The notes under the pieces: generated by a model
Database searches by the model: none
What the model saw: only the letters and a program-made list of their open reading frames with translations
Told to the model about the DNA's origin: nothing
Translations under genes and position numbers: made by a program
Part shown: in pieces, positions 6,669-14,941 of the stretch
How positions within the stretch are numbered: the stretch's first letter is position 1
How the letters are laid out: each line of letters begins with the position of its first letter
Source of the DNA: UBA6055 sp965203755
GTDB taxonomy: Bacteria; Chloroflexota; Anaerolineae; Aggregatilineales; Phototrophicaceae
Direction: 5' to 3'
Assembly: GCA_965203755.1 (NCBI GenBank)
Contig: OZ241910.1
Coordinates: forward strand, 1,364,001 to 1,428,000
Length of the DNA stretch: 64,000 nucleotides

Positions 6669-8132
6669 ATGACTTTGCAGATATTCAACGTGCTTGGGCG
6701 CGAAAAACAGGAGTTCAAAGCCATTGATGAAGGGCGCGTCGGCATGTATGTCTGTGGCCCAACGGTGTATGACCATTCGCATTTGGGGCATGCCAAAACC
6801 TATGTGTCCTTTGATGTGATTGTGCGCTATCTGCGTTACCGCGGCCTGGATGTGCTTTATGTTCAGAATATCACCGATGTCGGTCATCTCCAGGCGGATG
6901 AAGAGGATAAGGTGCTGGTCCGGGCGGCGCAGCTGAATGCTCGGCCGATGCAGATTGTGGAAACCTATGCCCGCAGTTATTTTGAAGATATGGACGCGCT
7001 GGGGGTGGTTCGGCCGGACATTTCGCCCCGCGCCAGCGCGCATGTGCCGGAACAAATCGAAATGATCGCGACGCTGATCGCCAGCGAAAACGCCTATGCG
7101 GCCGATGGCAATGTCTATTTTGATGTGACCCGTCATCCTGACTATGGCAAGCTGTCCAATCGGCGGCTTCAAGACCAGCAGGATGAATCCCGCGAGCTTG
7201 TCGGCAGCGGCAAACGTCATCCAGCCGATTTCGCGCTCTGGAAAAAGGCAGACCCCAAGCACATCCTGCGCTGGAACAGCCCTTGGGGCGCGGGATTCCC
7301 CGGCTGGCATATTGAATGCTCGGCGATGGCGCGCAAGTACCTGGGCGCCAACTTTGACATTCACGGCGGCGGCATCGACAACATCTATCCGCATAATGAA
7401 AATGAAATCGCTCAAAGTGAATGCGCCAACGGCGAGCCCTTTGCCAATTACTGGATGCTGACCGGCAGCCTGAATGTACTTGATCCTCTGGAAGGGGTCC
7501 CGGTCAAGATGAGCAAGTCGCTGGGAAACTTCGTTACGGTCAAGGATGCCCTGCAAGCCTATCGCCCGCAGGAACTGCGTTACTTCCTCCTGACATCTCA
7601 TTACAGCAGCGCGGTGGTCTACAGTGAAGATTCACTGGCTTCTGCCAAATCGGGCTGGGAGCGGCTGATGAATGCGGTTCGTCTGACCCGACAGCAGATG
7701 AACTATGCCGTCGAAAGCGACGCTGGCAGCGGCTTCCGCCAACGGCTGGAAAAAGCGAAAACCGCCTTCGGCGAAGTGATGGACGATGACTTCAATTCGC
7801 CGCGGGCGATTGCCGTCTTGCAGGATTTGACCCGCGATGTCAATACGCTGCTGAACAGCGACGCCGAGCTTGGTCTGTCGACGCTGGCGGCGATTAACGA
7901 GACTTATACCGACATCGGCGGCGATGTCTTGGGTTTGGTGCCGGCGGTTGAAGCCGCCGAAAGGGATAACGGGCAGCGCGAAGCCGGGCTGATTCAGATT
8001 TTGATCGAACTGCGGGCGCAGGCGCGGGCGGACAAGGATTATGCCCGCAGCGATCACATTCGCGACCAACTGGCTGGGCTGGGGATTGCCTTGGAAGACC
8101 GCGCCGATGGAACGATTTGGAAATTGGGGTAA
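6669..8132 (+). CDS. cysS: Cysteinyl-tRNA synthetase
   Basis: A 487-residue class I aminoacyl-tRNA synthetase, normal length for CysRS. The signature CGPTVYDHSHLGHAKTYV (residues about 29-46) contains the HIGH-type motif HLGH, and VKMSKSLGN near residue 280 is the KMSKS loop. The zinc-binding centre that recognises cysteine is represented by CGPTVY, WHIECSAMA and the histidine/glutamate pair in HGGGIDNIYPHNENEIAQSE. The C-terminal DALR-type helical domain ends at DRADGTIWKLG. The protein charges tRNA-Cys in the cytoplasm. GCGAGGAGC lies just before the ATG. The rRNA methyltransferase gene follows after about 100 bases in the same direction. Confidence 0.97.
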   Translation: MTLQIFNVLGREKQEFKAIDEGRVGMYVCGPTVYDHSHLGHAKTYVSFDVIVRYLRYRGLDVLYVQNITDVGHLQADEEDKVLVRAAQLNARPMQIVETYARSYFEDMDALGVVRPDISPRASAHVPEQIEMIATLIASENAYAADGNVYFDVTRHPDYGKLSNRRLQDQQDESRELVGSGKRHPADFALWKKADPKHILRWNSPWGAGFPGWHIECSAMARKYLGANFDIHGGGIDNIYPHNENEIAQSECANGEPFANYWMLTGSLNVLDPLEGVPVKMSKSLGNFVTVKDALQAYRPQELRYFLLTSHYSSAVVYSEDSLASAKSGWERLMNAVRLTRQQMNYAVESDAGSGFRQRLEKAKTAFGEVMDDDFNSPRAIAVLQDLTRDVNTLLNSDAELGLSTLAAINETYTDIGGDVLGLVPAVEAAERDNGQREAGLIQILIELRAQARADKDYARSDHIRDQLAGLGIALEDRADGTIWKLG

Positions 8133-8236
8133 GGTGGGTTAAATTGTGTTTGTCCTCACAAATATGGGGCAAACCGCGCCGGCGGCGTTTTTGCGCGCGC
8201 ACCTTATTTTCCCTGCCAACGGGGGGTAGGCCTCGT

Positions 8237-8998
8237 ATGCCGGAATTTTTGTACGGACACTGGGCGGTCATTGAGGCGATGCGTTCGGGTCGCCGGCGGC
8301 TGGATGCGCTTATGGTTCACGAACGCGCCGAAAGACGCGGCTCGGTTGGCGAGACTATGAGCATGGCTGAAGAATTGAACGTTCCGATTCAACGGGTGCA
8401 GCGGCGTATTCTCGATGACCTGGCGAACCGCGGGAATCATCAGGGTTTGGTCATGCGCGTGGGCCCCTATCCTTATTGCCATCTGGAGGATATTCTTGAC
8501 ACGGCCGCCAAGCGCCGCGAAAAGCCCTTCATCCTGCTGCTGGATTTGTTAAAAGACCCGCAAAATGTCGGCGCCTTGATTCGGGTCAGTGATGCCGTTG
8601 GCGTCCATGGCATTGTGATTCAAGAGCGGCGCAGCGTTGCCGTGACTCCGTCGGTGGTCAAGGCCTCGTCCGGGGCGGTTGAGCATATTCATGTGGCGCA
8701 AGTGACCAATCTGGTCAATGCGATGAGAGAACTGAAAAGCCAGGACATCTGGCTGGTGGGGCTCGACGTGGGGCCCAATATCCCGGCGCTCGACAAAACC
8801 GACCTCAGCATGGCGCTGGGCTTGGTTATGGGGAGCGAGGGCGAGGGACTGCGCCGGCTGGTGCGGGATACCTGTGATTTGCTGCTGACCCTTCCCATGC
8901 GCGGCAAAGTGGGCAGCTTGAATGTGGCTACCGCCGGCGCGGTGGCGCTCTATTCAGCCTGGGGCGCCCGCGCATGGGAAGGCTGGGTTCACGCCTAG
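8237..8998 (+). CDS. rlmB: SpoU/TrmH-family rRNA 2'-O-ribose methyltransferase (RlmB-like)
   Basis: From the ATG at 8237 the protein has 253 residues, the expected size for RlmB. The N-terminal domain (YGHWAVIEAMRSGRR) is the small RNA-binding domain, and the SPOUT catalytic domain shows the three family motifs: LDLLKDPQNVGALIRVSDAVG, LGLVMGSEGEGLRRL and LPMRGKVGSLNVATAGAVALY. RlmB methylates G2251 in the P-loop of 23S rRNA in E. coli; a related target is likely here. An upstream in-frame ATG at 8117 overlaps cysS and would add an unrelated arginine-rich stretch, so the 8237 start is preferred. Pairing with cysS is a common bacterial arrangement. Confidence 0.92.
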   Translation: MPEFLYGHWAVIEAMRSGRRRLDALMVHERAERRGSVGETMSMAEELNVPIQRVQRRILDDLANRGNHQGLVMRVGPYPYCHLEDILDTAAKRREKPFILLLDLLKDPQNVGALIRVSDAVGVHGIVIQERRSVAVTPSVVKASSGAVEHIHVAQVTNLVNAMRELKSQDIWLVGLDVGPNIPALDKTDLSMALGLVMGSEGEGLRRLVRDTCDLLLTLPMRGKVGSLNVATAGAVALYSAWGARAWEGWVHA

Positions 8999-9039
8999 GT
9001 ATCCCTATTTGTCCATGAAGTTGGAAATTGCGCGATAAG

Positions 9040-9051
9040 TATGATATCATA
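9040..9051. promoter_or_regulatory. Palindrome in a promoter-like AT-rich region
   Basis: TATGATATCATA is a perfect 12-base palindrome nested in the looser symmetrical GTATGATATCATATTCATAC. It lies 55 bases ahead of the small coiled-coil gene at 9106 and overlaps possible -10 sequences, so it could be an operator. Chance is not excluded in this AT-rich stretch. Confidence 0.3.
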
Positions 9052-9105
9052 TTCATACAGTGTATATGATTGGCGCAGGCTGCGCCGATGATGGGGGGAT
9101 GGGTT

Positions 9106-9393
9106 ATGAGCGAGCAGCCGATAAACGAGCGCGACCGCACGTTGGGCAAACTGGAAGGCAAAATGGAATCGCTGGCGACAAAAGATTTTGTGCGCGAGCA
9201 GAACGCGGAACTTAGCCGACAAATTGCACAGCAAACAAAAGAACTACAGGAAGCCATTGAAAGTATTAACGAGAAAGTGGAAGGCGTTAAAAACCGGCAG
9301 GCAAAGTTCCTGGGAGGGCTGACGGCGATAGGTTTCGCGCTTTCTTTGATTATCGGCGCTCTGAACATAGCGATAGCTGCCAGAGCGATGTAA
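9106..9393 (+). CDS. Small coiled-coil protein with a C-terminal membrane span
   Basis: A 95-residue protein: residues about 10-70 form a charged coiled coil (LGKLEGKMESLATKDFVREQ, IAQQTKELQEAIESINEKVE), and the C-terminus is a membrane span (FLGGLTAIGFALSLIIGALNIAIAA). This is the inverse order of the tandem array at 2.3-4.2 kb. The start at 9106 has GATGGGGGGATGGGTT upstream; an in-frame ATG-like codon further upstream would add an unlikely leader. ATKDFVREQ is similar to the 'ATKADVE' motif of DUF1640-type coiled-coil proteins and of the gene at 57468. No function can be assigned. Confidence 0.7.
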   Translation: MSEQPINERDRTLGKLEGKMESLATKDFVREQNAELSRQIAQQTKELQEAIESINEKVEGVKNRQAKFLGGLTAIGFALSLIIGALNIAIAARAM

Positions 9394-9428
9394 TTGCCGC
9401 GCCGTTCAGCGGAAAATGAGCGCGAGCG

Positions 9429-10781
9429 TTAGCTGCCTGCCAGCTTAAAATTGTCATGGCTTAAATATATCATCCCCAAGACCAACAGTCCTCCCATCAA
9501 CCCGGCTCCAATCAGGAAAGGCGCGGTCGCGCCAAAGGATTGAAAAATCAGCCCGGCGGCTAATGGCGCCAGCGCATTGGCGGCGCTGACCAATGCTGAA
9601 CTCACCCCAAGGACTTTGCCATATTCCTGTTCGGATACGCGCCGGGTAAGCAGGCTGTTGATGGCTGGCCGCATCAGCCCGGCGCCGACCGAGATAGGCA
9701 CAATGGCAAACAGCAGCCAAACCACGCCGCCGAGACCGTGATTGCCATTTGGCGGCAGGCTAACCCCCAGGCTGCCGATGACCGCTTCGGCGCTGGATGG
9801 ATTTTGCGAAAGCAGGTCGCGCTGTGCGATTTCCCGCACATAGAAGGGGTGCGGCTGCGCCGGTGTGGTTCCGGTCAGCGCCAGCCCGACCGTCAAGAGC
9901 GCCAGCGCCGCCATCACAAGCCGCCTTTCGCCATATTTTGCGCTCCAGCGACCGATGTACCGCGCCTGTACCGTGACCAGGATGATGCCAATCAGCAAAA
10001 AAAGGACGGCGTTGCCTTGCCCCAGCAATCCCAGTTGGGTCAGTGTGAAGAGCCCCAGCAGGCTCTCATAGCCGAAGAAGATCACCTGCTGGGCGAACAT
10101 GAGCAAGAGCAGCCAGCCTAAAGCCGGGCGCAGGATATAGCGGGTGATGATCAAGGGACTGGCTGCCGCCGAGCCGCCTTGACCGCGTTTTTCGGGCGGG
10201 TGGGTTTCCTTGAATATAAACGATGTAATCATCAGGGAAACGAAAGAATAAACGGCGGCTGTGAATGCGGGCACCGCCAGGGAGTCGGTGAATTCAAAGG
10301 AGAGGATGGCGATGATGGGCCCGAAGATAAAACCGAGCCCGAAGGCGGCGCCGGTGATGCCCAAGCCGCGGGTGCGATTCGAATGGTCGGTAATATCACT
10401 GAGCGCGGCTTGGGCAGTGGATATATTGGCGCCGAACAATCCGTCAAACAGGCGCGACAGGATGACCATTTCGAGCGAAGCCGCCAGACCGAGCATGATA
10501 AAGCTGATGCAGGTGGTCAGCTGGCTGACAAGCAGGAGCGGTTTGCGCCCCAAGCGGTCGGACAATGCGCCCATTATCGGCGCGCCCAGCAGCTGCGCCA
10601 GTGGAAAAACCGCCATTACCATACCGATTTGCAAAGGTGTCGCGCCAAAAGCGGCGGCGTAGATATGCAGGAGTGGCAGGATGACCGTTAACCCAAGCAT
10701 ATCGACAAAGACAAGCAGGAAAATCGGGATGACTCGCCGCATATCGAGCGGAGTTGGCGAACTGTCTGTCGAGTCGGTCAT
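9429..10781 (-). CDS. MFS drug/proton antiporter (TetA-like, DHA1)
   Basis: A 450-residue protein with twelve predicted membrane spans. The loop between spans 2 and 3, GALSDRLGRKPLLL, is the classical MFS motif A, and ITGAAFGLGFIFGPIIAI fits the antiporter motif C of the twelve-span drug exporters. The N-terminus RRVIPIFLLVFVDMLGLTVILPLL resembles TetA-type efflux proteins. An extra periplasmic loop of about 60 residues lies between the later spans (GTTPAQPHPFYVREIAQRDLL), which is longer than usual. It probably exports small hydrophobic compounds in exchange for protons; substrate unknown. No regulator gene is adjacent. The start has no clear ribosome-binding site; MRRVIPIF, 13 codons later, is an alternative. 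Confidence 0.85.
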   Translation of the reverse strand: MTDSTDSSPTPLDMRRVIPIFLLVFVDMLGLTVILPLLHIYAAAFGATPLQIGMVMAVFPLAQLLGAPIMGALSDRLGRKPLLLVSQLTTCISFIMLGLAASLEMVILSRLFDGLFGANISTAQAALSDITDHSNRTRGLGITGAAFGLGFIFGPIIAILSFEFTDSLAVPAFTAAVYSFVSLMITSFIFKETHPPEKRGQGGSAAASPLIITRYILRPALGWLLLLMFAQQVIFFGYESLLGLFTLTQLGLLGQGNAVLFLLIGIILVTVQARYIGRWSAKYGERRLVMAALALLTVGLALTGTTPAQPHPFYVREIAQRDLLSQNPSSAEAVIGSLGVSLPPNGNHGLGGVVWLLFAIVPISVGAGLMRPAINSLLTRRVSEQEYGKVLGVSSALVSAANALAPLAAGLIFQSFGATAPFLIGAGLMGGLLVLGMIYLSHDNFKLAGS

Positions 10782-10931
10782 AAGTTTGCTGAATAATGAC
10801 GGGTCGATACTTTAACAGATTGGTGAAATACGACCAGGCTGGTTTATATTCAGGGAACGCGTTAAAATCGGCTGCAACGCAAATCATTCATCGCATCACA
10901 AGATCGCAGATACAGAGAGCCAATCGTTGTT

Positions 10932-10960
10932 TTGACAGGAGCGCCTAATCACTGTACAAT
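10932..10960 (+). promoter_or_regulatory. Strong sigma70-type promoter of the sugar operon
   Basis: TTGACA at 10932-10937 and TACAAT at 10955-10960 with the ideal 17-base spacer, about 60 bases ahead of the aldolase start. The best match to the consensus in this window outside the tRNA gene. It points into the operon 11023-16462. Confidence 0.75.
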
Positions 10961-10979
10961 CCCAATGACCTGTCCTGGT

Positions 10980-10994
10980 TATACTGCCAGTATA
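10980..10994. promoter_or_regulatory. Operator candidate: 15-base palindrome
   Basis: TATACTGCCAGTATA has 7-base perfect arms around one central base. It starts 20 bases downstream of the -10 hexamer, in the 5' leader of the sugar operon, the usual place for a repressor (LacI, GntR or DeoR type) to block transcription. No repressor gene is visible nearby, so the regulator would be encoded elsewhere. Confidence 0.5.
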
Positions 10995-11022
10995 TCAGAA
11001 AGTGAAACCCCTTTTAGGAGCC

Positions 11023-11670
11023 ATGATGAGCGAACCTTTATCGAATCGGCAGCATCTCATCTCCCTTAAACAGCAGCTTGTCAAGGGCGCCGGCCAGGTG
11101 GCGCAGATTGGTTTGGTGCCGCTGACACAAGGCAACTTGAGTCTGCGCGATCCGATAAGCGGGATCATTCTGGTCACGCCGCATGATTATCCCTATGATC
11201 AACTGACGGCTGAAGATGTGGTGGCGGTTGATTTGGATGGCAATGTGATTGAAGGCAAGCGCGAGCCTTCGTCCGAATCGCCGGTTCATCTGGCGGTTTA
11301 TGAAAAACGGCCCCAAGTTCAGGCGATTGTTCATGCCGAGCCGATTTATACGAATGTCTTTGGCGTTCTGCACCGACCGATTGCGCCGCTGCATGTCGGC
11401 GCGCTAATAGATGTCGGCGGTGAGGTGCCGGTGATGCCCTTTGCGCCCAGCGGCTCGCGGCAGTTTGGTTATGACATGCTGGAAGTCATGGGCGACAGGA
11501 ACGCGGTCGTCTGGGCGAATCATGGCATGCTGGCTGTCGGTGACACATTAAGCAAGGCGATTCACTGCACCGTGATGGTCGAGATCGCGGCGCAGATGTA
11601 TCACATGGCATTGCAGCATGGTCAGCCGCACCTCATTCCTGCCGACATGCGCGATCAGTTGATTGGATAA
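11023..11670 (+). CDS. Class II aldolase/adducin family protein (sugar-phosphate aldolase or epimerase)
   Basis: A protein of about 215 residues with the single class II aldolase domain. Family features visible: QGNLSLRDP (substrate-phosphate loop), SSESPVHLAVYEKRP, VHAEPIYTNVF (zinc histidine) and VVWANHGMLAVG (second zinc-histidine region). The family comprises L-fuculose-1-phosphate and L-rhamnulose-1-phosphate aldolases, L-ribulose-5-phosphate 4-epimerase and similar enzymes. Because it precedes a sugar ABC transporter and an FGGY kinase, it probably acts on the phosphorylated product of that kinase. TTTTAGGAGCC supports a start at 11023 or the adjacent ATG at 11026; the GTG at 11002 would include the ribosome-binding site and is rejected. 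Confidence 0.85.
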   Translation: MMSEPLSNRQHLISLKQQLVKGAGQVAQIGLVPLTQGNLSLRDPISGIILVTPHDYPYDQLTAEDVVAVDLDGNVIEGKREPSSESPVHLAVYEKRPQVQAIVHAEPIYTNVFGVLHRPIAPLHVGALIDVGGEVPVMPFAPSGSRQFGYDMLEVMGDRNAVVWANHGMLAVGDTLSKAIHCTVMVEIAAQMYHMALQHGQPHLIPADMRDQLIG

Positions 11671-11764
11671 GGCTGGTTTCACAACAGAAAGGAGGATGCC
11701 GCCCCGACAAATGACGGTTTATACTCAACGCATGGAAAACATTAGTTAAAGAAGGAGAAACATC

Positions 11765-13051
11765 GTGTATAGAAAAATCGTGCTTGCCCTGCTTTTTGCA
11801 TTACTGCTCGCAGTTAGTCTGCCGCTTGCCGCACAGGATGAAGACGCTGTGGTGACCTTCCGCTCCTGGAGTCCGGTCATCGCGACCACCGAGCAGATGA
11901 TTGAAGCCTTCAATATCAACTATCCTGACATTCGGATTGAGCCGGACATCACCAACTACCCTGAATATCTGGTTGATTTGCAGACGATGGCCGCCAGCGG
12001 CGCCTTGCCCGACTTGATTGGTCTGGAACCGGGCGCCTTGACCCAGCAGTACCGCGATCACCTGATGCCGCTTCAAGACTGCGCCGCCCAGACTTGGGGG
12101 GAAAATTGGCAAGATCAATTTTATCCAGTCGGAATCGAGCAGGCGCGTCTGGGCAACCCGGCGGGCGACGAGAATATCTACGGGCTGCCGGTTCTGGTTC
12201 AAACCATCAATATGTGGTACACCGTGCCGATTTTTGAAGAAGCTGGGGTCGAACCGCCGACAACCTACGATGAACTGCTGGAGCTTGCCCAATTATTCAA
12301 TGGACAGGGCATCGCGCCGGTCATGATCGGCGCCGGCGATGGCTGGATTCGCCGTGATGTCTATATGCAGCTGATCCATAATATCGCGCCGGGGCTGATC
12401 TATGCGGCTGAACTGGGCGATGCCAATTTTACCGATGAGCCATTTGTCGAAGCCATGACCTGGTGGAAGCGGCTTTTTGATGATGGCATTTTTCAAATAG
12501 GCGCTTTGGGCATGACCCACTATCCCGGCGCGGTGGAACAGATTCAGGGCGGACGCGCCGCCATGTTCCCGATGGGAGCCTGGTGGCAGCAGCAGGCCGC
12601 CAATCCAAACCCGCCGCCGCTGGATCAGAATCTGGCTGGATACGCCCCCTTCAAGTTCCCGGATGTCACTGGCGAAGGCGCGCCGGAAGATTTGCTGGGC
12701 GGCATTGATGTGATGCTGGGCGTCACCCGCAATGCACAGAACCCAGAGGCCGCCTGCCGCGTCATCACCGATTGGATCAGCGGCGCCGGCGCGCAGGCTT
12801 TGATTAACACCTACAACGATCTGCCAGCCTATATCGGACTGGTGCCAGAATCCTTCGGCTCGGACAACCAGCAGGCAGTTTGGGAACTGTTCACCGACGA
12901 ATGGCTGCCGACTGTTACCTATGCGCGGCAGTTACGCAGCCCGGACGTGAAACAGGCTTTGGAAAACGCGCTGGCTGGAGTCGCCGCCGGTGAGATGACC
13001 CCGGCGGAAGGCATGCAGCTGGTTCAGGATGCCTGGTCGCCGCCGGAATAA
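11765..13051 (+). CDS. ABC transporter extracellular sugar-binding protein
   Basis: A 428-residue binding protein of the MalE/UgpB-like family 1. The first 24 residues are a signal peptide (IVLALLFALLLAVSLPLAAQ) with an AxAQ-type cleavage site and no lipobox cysteine, so the protein may be released or bound in another way. The mature part shows TFRSWSPVIATTEQMIEAFN, GLPVLVQTINMWYTVPIFEE and GRAAMFPMGAWWQQQA, all typical of the two-lobed fold. The start is a GTG with AAGGAGAAACATC upstream. It follows the aldolase after 94 bases and is followed by two permeases. Sugar specificity cannot be read from the sequence. Confidence 0.92.
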   Translation: MYRKIVLALLFALLLAVSLPLAAQDEDAVVTFRSWSPVIATTEQMIEAFNINYPDIRIEPDITNYPEYLVDLQTMAASGALPDLIGLEPGALTQQYRDHLMPLQDCAAQTWGENWQDQFYPVGIEQARLGNPAGDENIYGLPVLVQTINMWYTVPIFEEAGVEPPTTYDELLELAQLFNGQGIAPVMIGAGDGWIRRDVYMQLIHNIAPGLIYAAELGDANFTDEPFVEAMTWWKRLFDDGIFQIGALGMTHYPGAVEQIQGGRAAMFPMGAWWQQQAANPNPPPLDQNLAGYAPFKFPDVTGEGAPEDLLGGIDVMLGVTRNAQNPEAACRVITDWISGAGAQALINTYNDLPAYIGLVPESFGSDNQQAVWELFTDEWLPTVTYARQLRSPDVKQALENALAGVAAGEMTPAEGMQLVQDAWSPPE

Positions 13052-13172
13052 AGCGGTTTTGCCATTCATTTTCCATTTGAGCCTGGGACTCTCCGGGCTC
13101 AAGTGGATTCCGCCGCCAAGCCAAATGCTGAACCTGTTATCGCCGCAGTGGGCCGGCAAAAGGGGCAGACAG

Positions 13173-14060
13173 ATGTTGGGCAAGTGGCTTGATGACAATC
13201 AGGGCTTGTTTTTCATGGCGCCGGCAATGCTTCTGTTTGTCATCTTTGTGCTGTATCCCATTTTCTACATCCTTGGAGCCAGCCTGTATGAATGGGATGG
13301 CATCAATGAGGCTTTGTTTGTTGGCCTCCGAAATTATGCTGAACTCTTCACCGATGACCGCGCCTTTGGGCTGGCGATGCGAAATTCTTTCCTGTGGACA
13401 TTTCTAACTATTTTTCCGCAGATGCTGCTGGGCTTCCTGCTTGCCTGCATCCTGACTTCGGGGATACCGTTTCAAAATGTCTTTCGCATTATTTTTTTCA
13501 CGCCGGCGATTATCTCGCCCGTGGTGCTGGGCATCATCTGGCAGCGCATCTATAATCCCTTCGGCGGGCTGCTGGCTGATGTCGGTCTGGAAACCGGCGC
13601 CAGATTCTTGCAGCAGCCCTATCTGGCAGACCCCAAAATCGCCATCTACTCCACCATCGCCGTCAATGTCTGGCAATGGACTGGATTTTCGATGTTAATG
13701 TATGTCGCCGGATTAAAGGGCTTGTCGCCGGAGATTTTGAGCGCGGCTGAAGTGGATGGCGCCGGCGCATCGCAGCGGATTCGCTTTGTGATTTGGCCGA
13801 TGCTGCGCCATGTTCACCTGACCCTGATTTTATTGGGGGTCATTGGCACGCTGCAAACCTTCGCGCTGGTCTACATACTGACCAAAGGCGGTCCCAATCA
13901 TGCCACCGAAATGCTGCCGACCTATATCTTTCAGCAGGCTTTCACGCTTCAGAGCATGGGCTATGCTTCGGCGCTGGCGGTGGTCTTGCTGGTGATCGCC
14001 TTGAGCGCAAGCATTTTCCAGGTGCGGGTATTGGGGGCGCGCTTCACGCTGGGCAGCTAG
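13173..14060 (+). CDS. ABC transporter permease (MalF/UgpA-like)
   Basis: A permease of about 295 residues with six spans (APAMLLFVIFVLYPIFYIL at the N-terminus). The cytoplasmic EAA loop is ILSAAEVDGAGASQRIRFV, which docks the ATPase. The start at 13173 (MLGKWLDDNQGLFF) has AAAAGGGGCAGACAG directly upstream; ATGs at 13125 and 13029 are in frame but the latter overlaps the binding-protein gene and reads into a non-membrane leader. It forms the channel together with the next permease. Confidence 0.9.
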   Translation: MLGKWLDDNQGLFFMAPAMLLFVIFVLYPIFYILGASLYEWDGINEALFVGLRNYAELFTDDRAFGLAMRNSFLWTFLTIFPQMLLGFLLACILTSGIPFQNVFRIIFFTPAIISPVVLGIIWQRIYNPFGGLLADVGLETGARFLQQPYLADPKIAIYSTIAVNVWQWTGFSMLMYVAGLKGLSPEILSAAEVDGAGASQRIRFVIWPMLRHVHLTLILLGVIGTLQTFALVYILTKGGPNHATEMLPTYIFQQAFTLQSMGYASALAVVLLVIALSASIFQVRVLGARFTLGS

Positions 14061-14087
14061 AATCGATACGATTTTCGGGAAAAACGG

Positions 14088-14933
14088 ATGTTATCCAAGC
14101 CAAGCCGGCCGCGCGATCCGATGAAAGCATTGGGTTTTTTGCTGGTAACCGCGCTAGCGATAATATGGCTGATACCGATTATCATGATGCTGGTGGTGTC
14201 ATTGATGCCGCCTGACCAGCGGGCGCCGCGCTTCGGCGGCCTGCTCATCAGCGGCATCAGCCTTGATAATTATGTGACGGTCTTTAACGACGCGCCTTTG
14301 GCACAGCATTTCCTCAACAGTCTTGCCGTGACGATCCCGTCGGTGATCCTGGTGGTCGCCATCAGTTCGCTGGCTGCTTTCGCTCTGGCGCGTTTGGAGT
14401 TTTTTGCCCGGGATATTTGGTTTTATCTACTTATTATGACCCTGATGCTGCCTATTCCGACCTTGGTGATACCGATTGTTCAAATCAATAAAGCCCTCGG
14501 TCTCAATGATACCTATCTTGGTTTAATACTGCCCTACACCGCCCTGGGCGTGCCTTTCGCGATTGTGATCTTACGCAGTTTTTTCGCTGGATTTCTTAAA
14601 GAGATTGAAGAAGCGGCTGTCTTGGATGGCTGCACCCCCTTTGGCATTTACTGGCGCATTATGATGCCGGTGAGTTGGCCGTCGATAGCCGTCGTCATCA
14701 TCTGGCAGTTTATGATATCGTGGAACGAGTTTATTTTGGCTCTGGTTACCATGAGTTCAAACCAGGTCAAGCCATTGACGCTAGTCCCCTTGGTCTATAG
14801 CGGCCAGTTTATGATGCGCCCCGGGCCTATGTTCGCTATACTGACCCTGATTACAATTCCGGTGATTGTGGTTTATTATTTGATGCAGCGTTTTATGGTC
14901 TCGGGACTGACCGCGGGCGCCGTTCGAGGTTAG
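14088..14933 (+). CDS. ABC transporter permease (MalG/UgpE-like)
   Basis: A 281-residue inner-membrane permease with six spans. The EAA loop reads IEEAAVLDGCTPFGIYWRIMMPV, the canonical form for the second permease of sugar transporters. WLIPIIMMLVVSLMP at the N-terminus and YYLMQRFMVSGLTAGAVRG at the C-terminus are family hallmarks. It lies 27 bases after the first permease and 8 bases before the kinase. There is no ATPase gene in the operon, so a shared MsmK/MalK-type ATPase encoded elsewhere must energise it. Confidence 0.92.
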   Translation: MLSKPSRPRDPMKALGFLLVTALAIIWLIPIIMMLVVSLMPPDQRAPRFGGLLISGISLDNYVTVFNDAPLAQHFLNSLAVTIPSVILVVAISSLAAFALARLEFFARDIWFYLLIMTLMLPIPTLVIPIVQINKALGLNDTYLGLILPYTALGVPFAIVILRSFFAGFLKEIEEAAVLDGCTPFGIYWRIMMPVSWPSIAVVIIWQFMISWNEFILALVTMSSNQVKPLTLVPLVYSGQFMMRPGPMFAILTLITIPVIVVYYLMQRFMVSGLTAGAVRG

Positions 14934-14941
14934 GAGCAGCG

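Noticed and set aside
11697..11750. A 17-codon frame (MPPRQMTVYTQRMENIS) between aldolase and binding-protein genes
   Set aside because: The AGGAGG run is too close to its ATG and the peptide has no leader-peptide features such as repeated regulatory codons.
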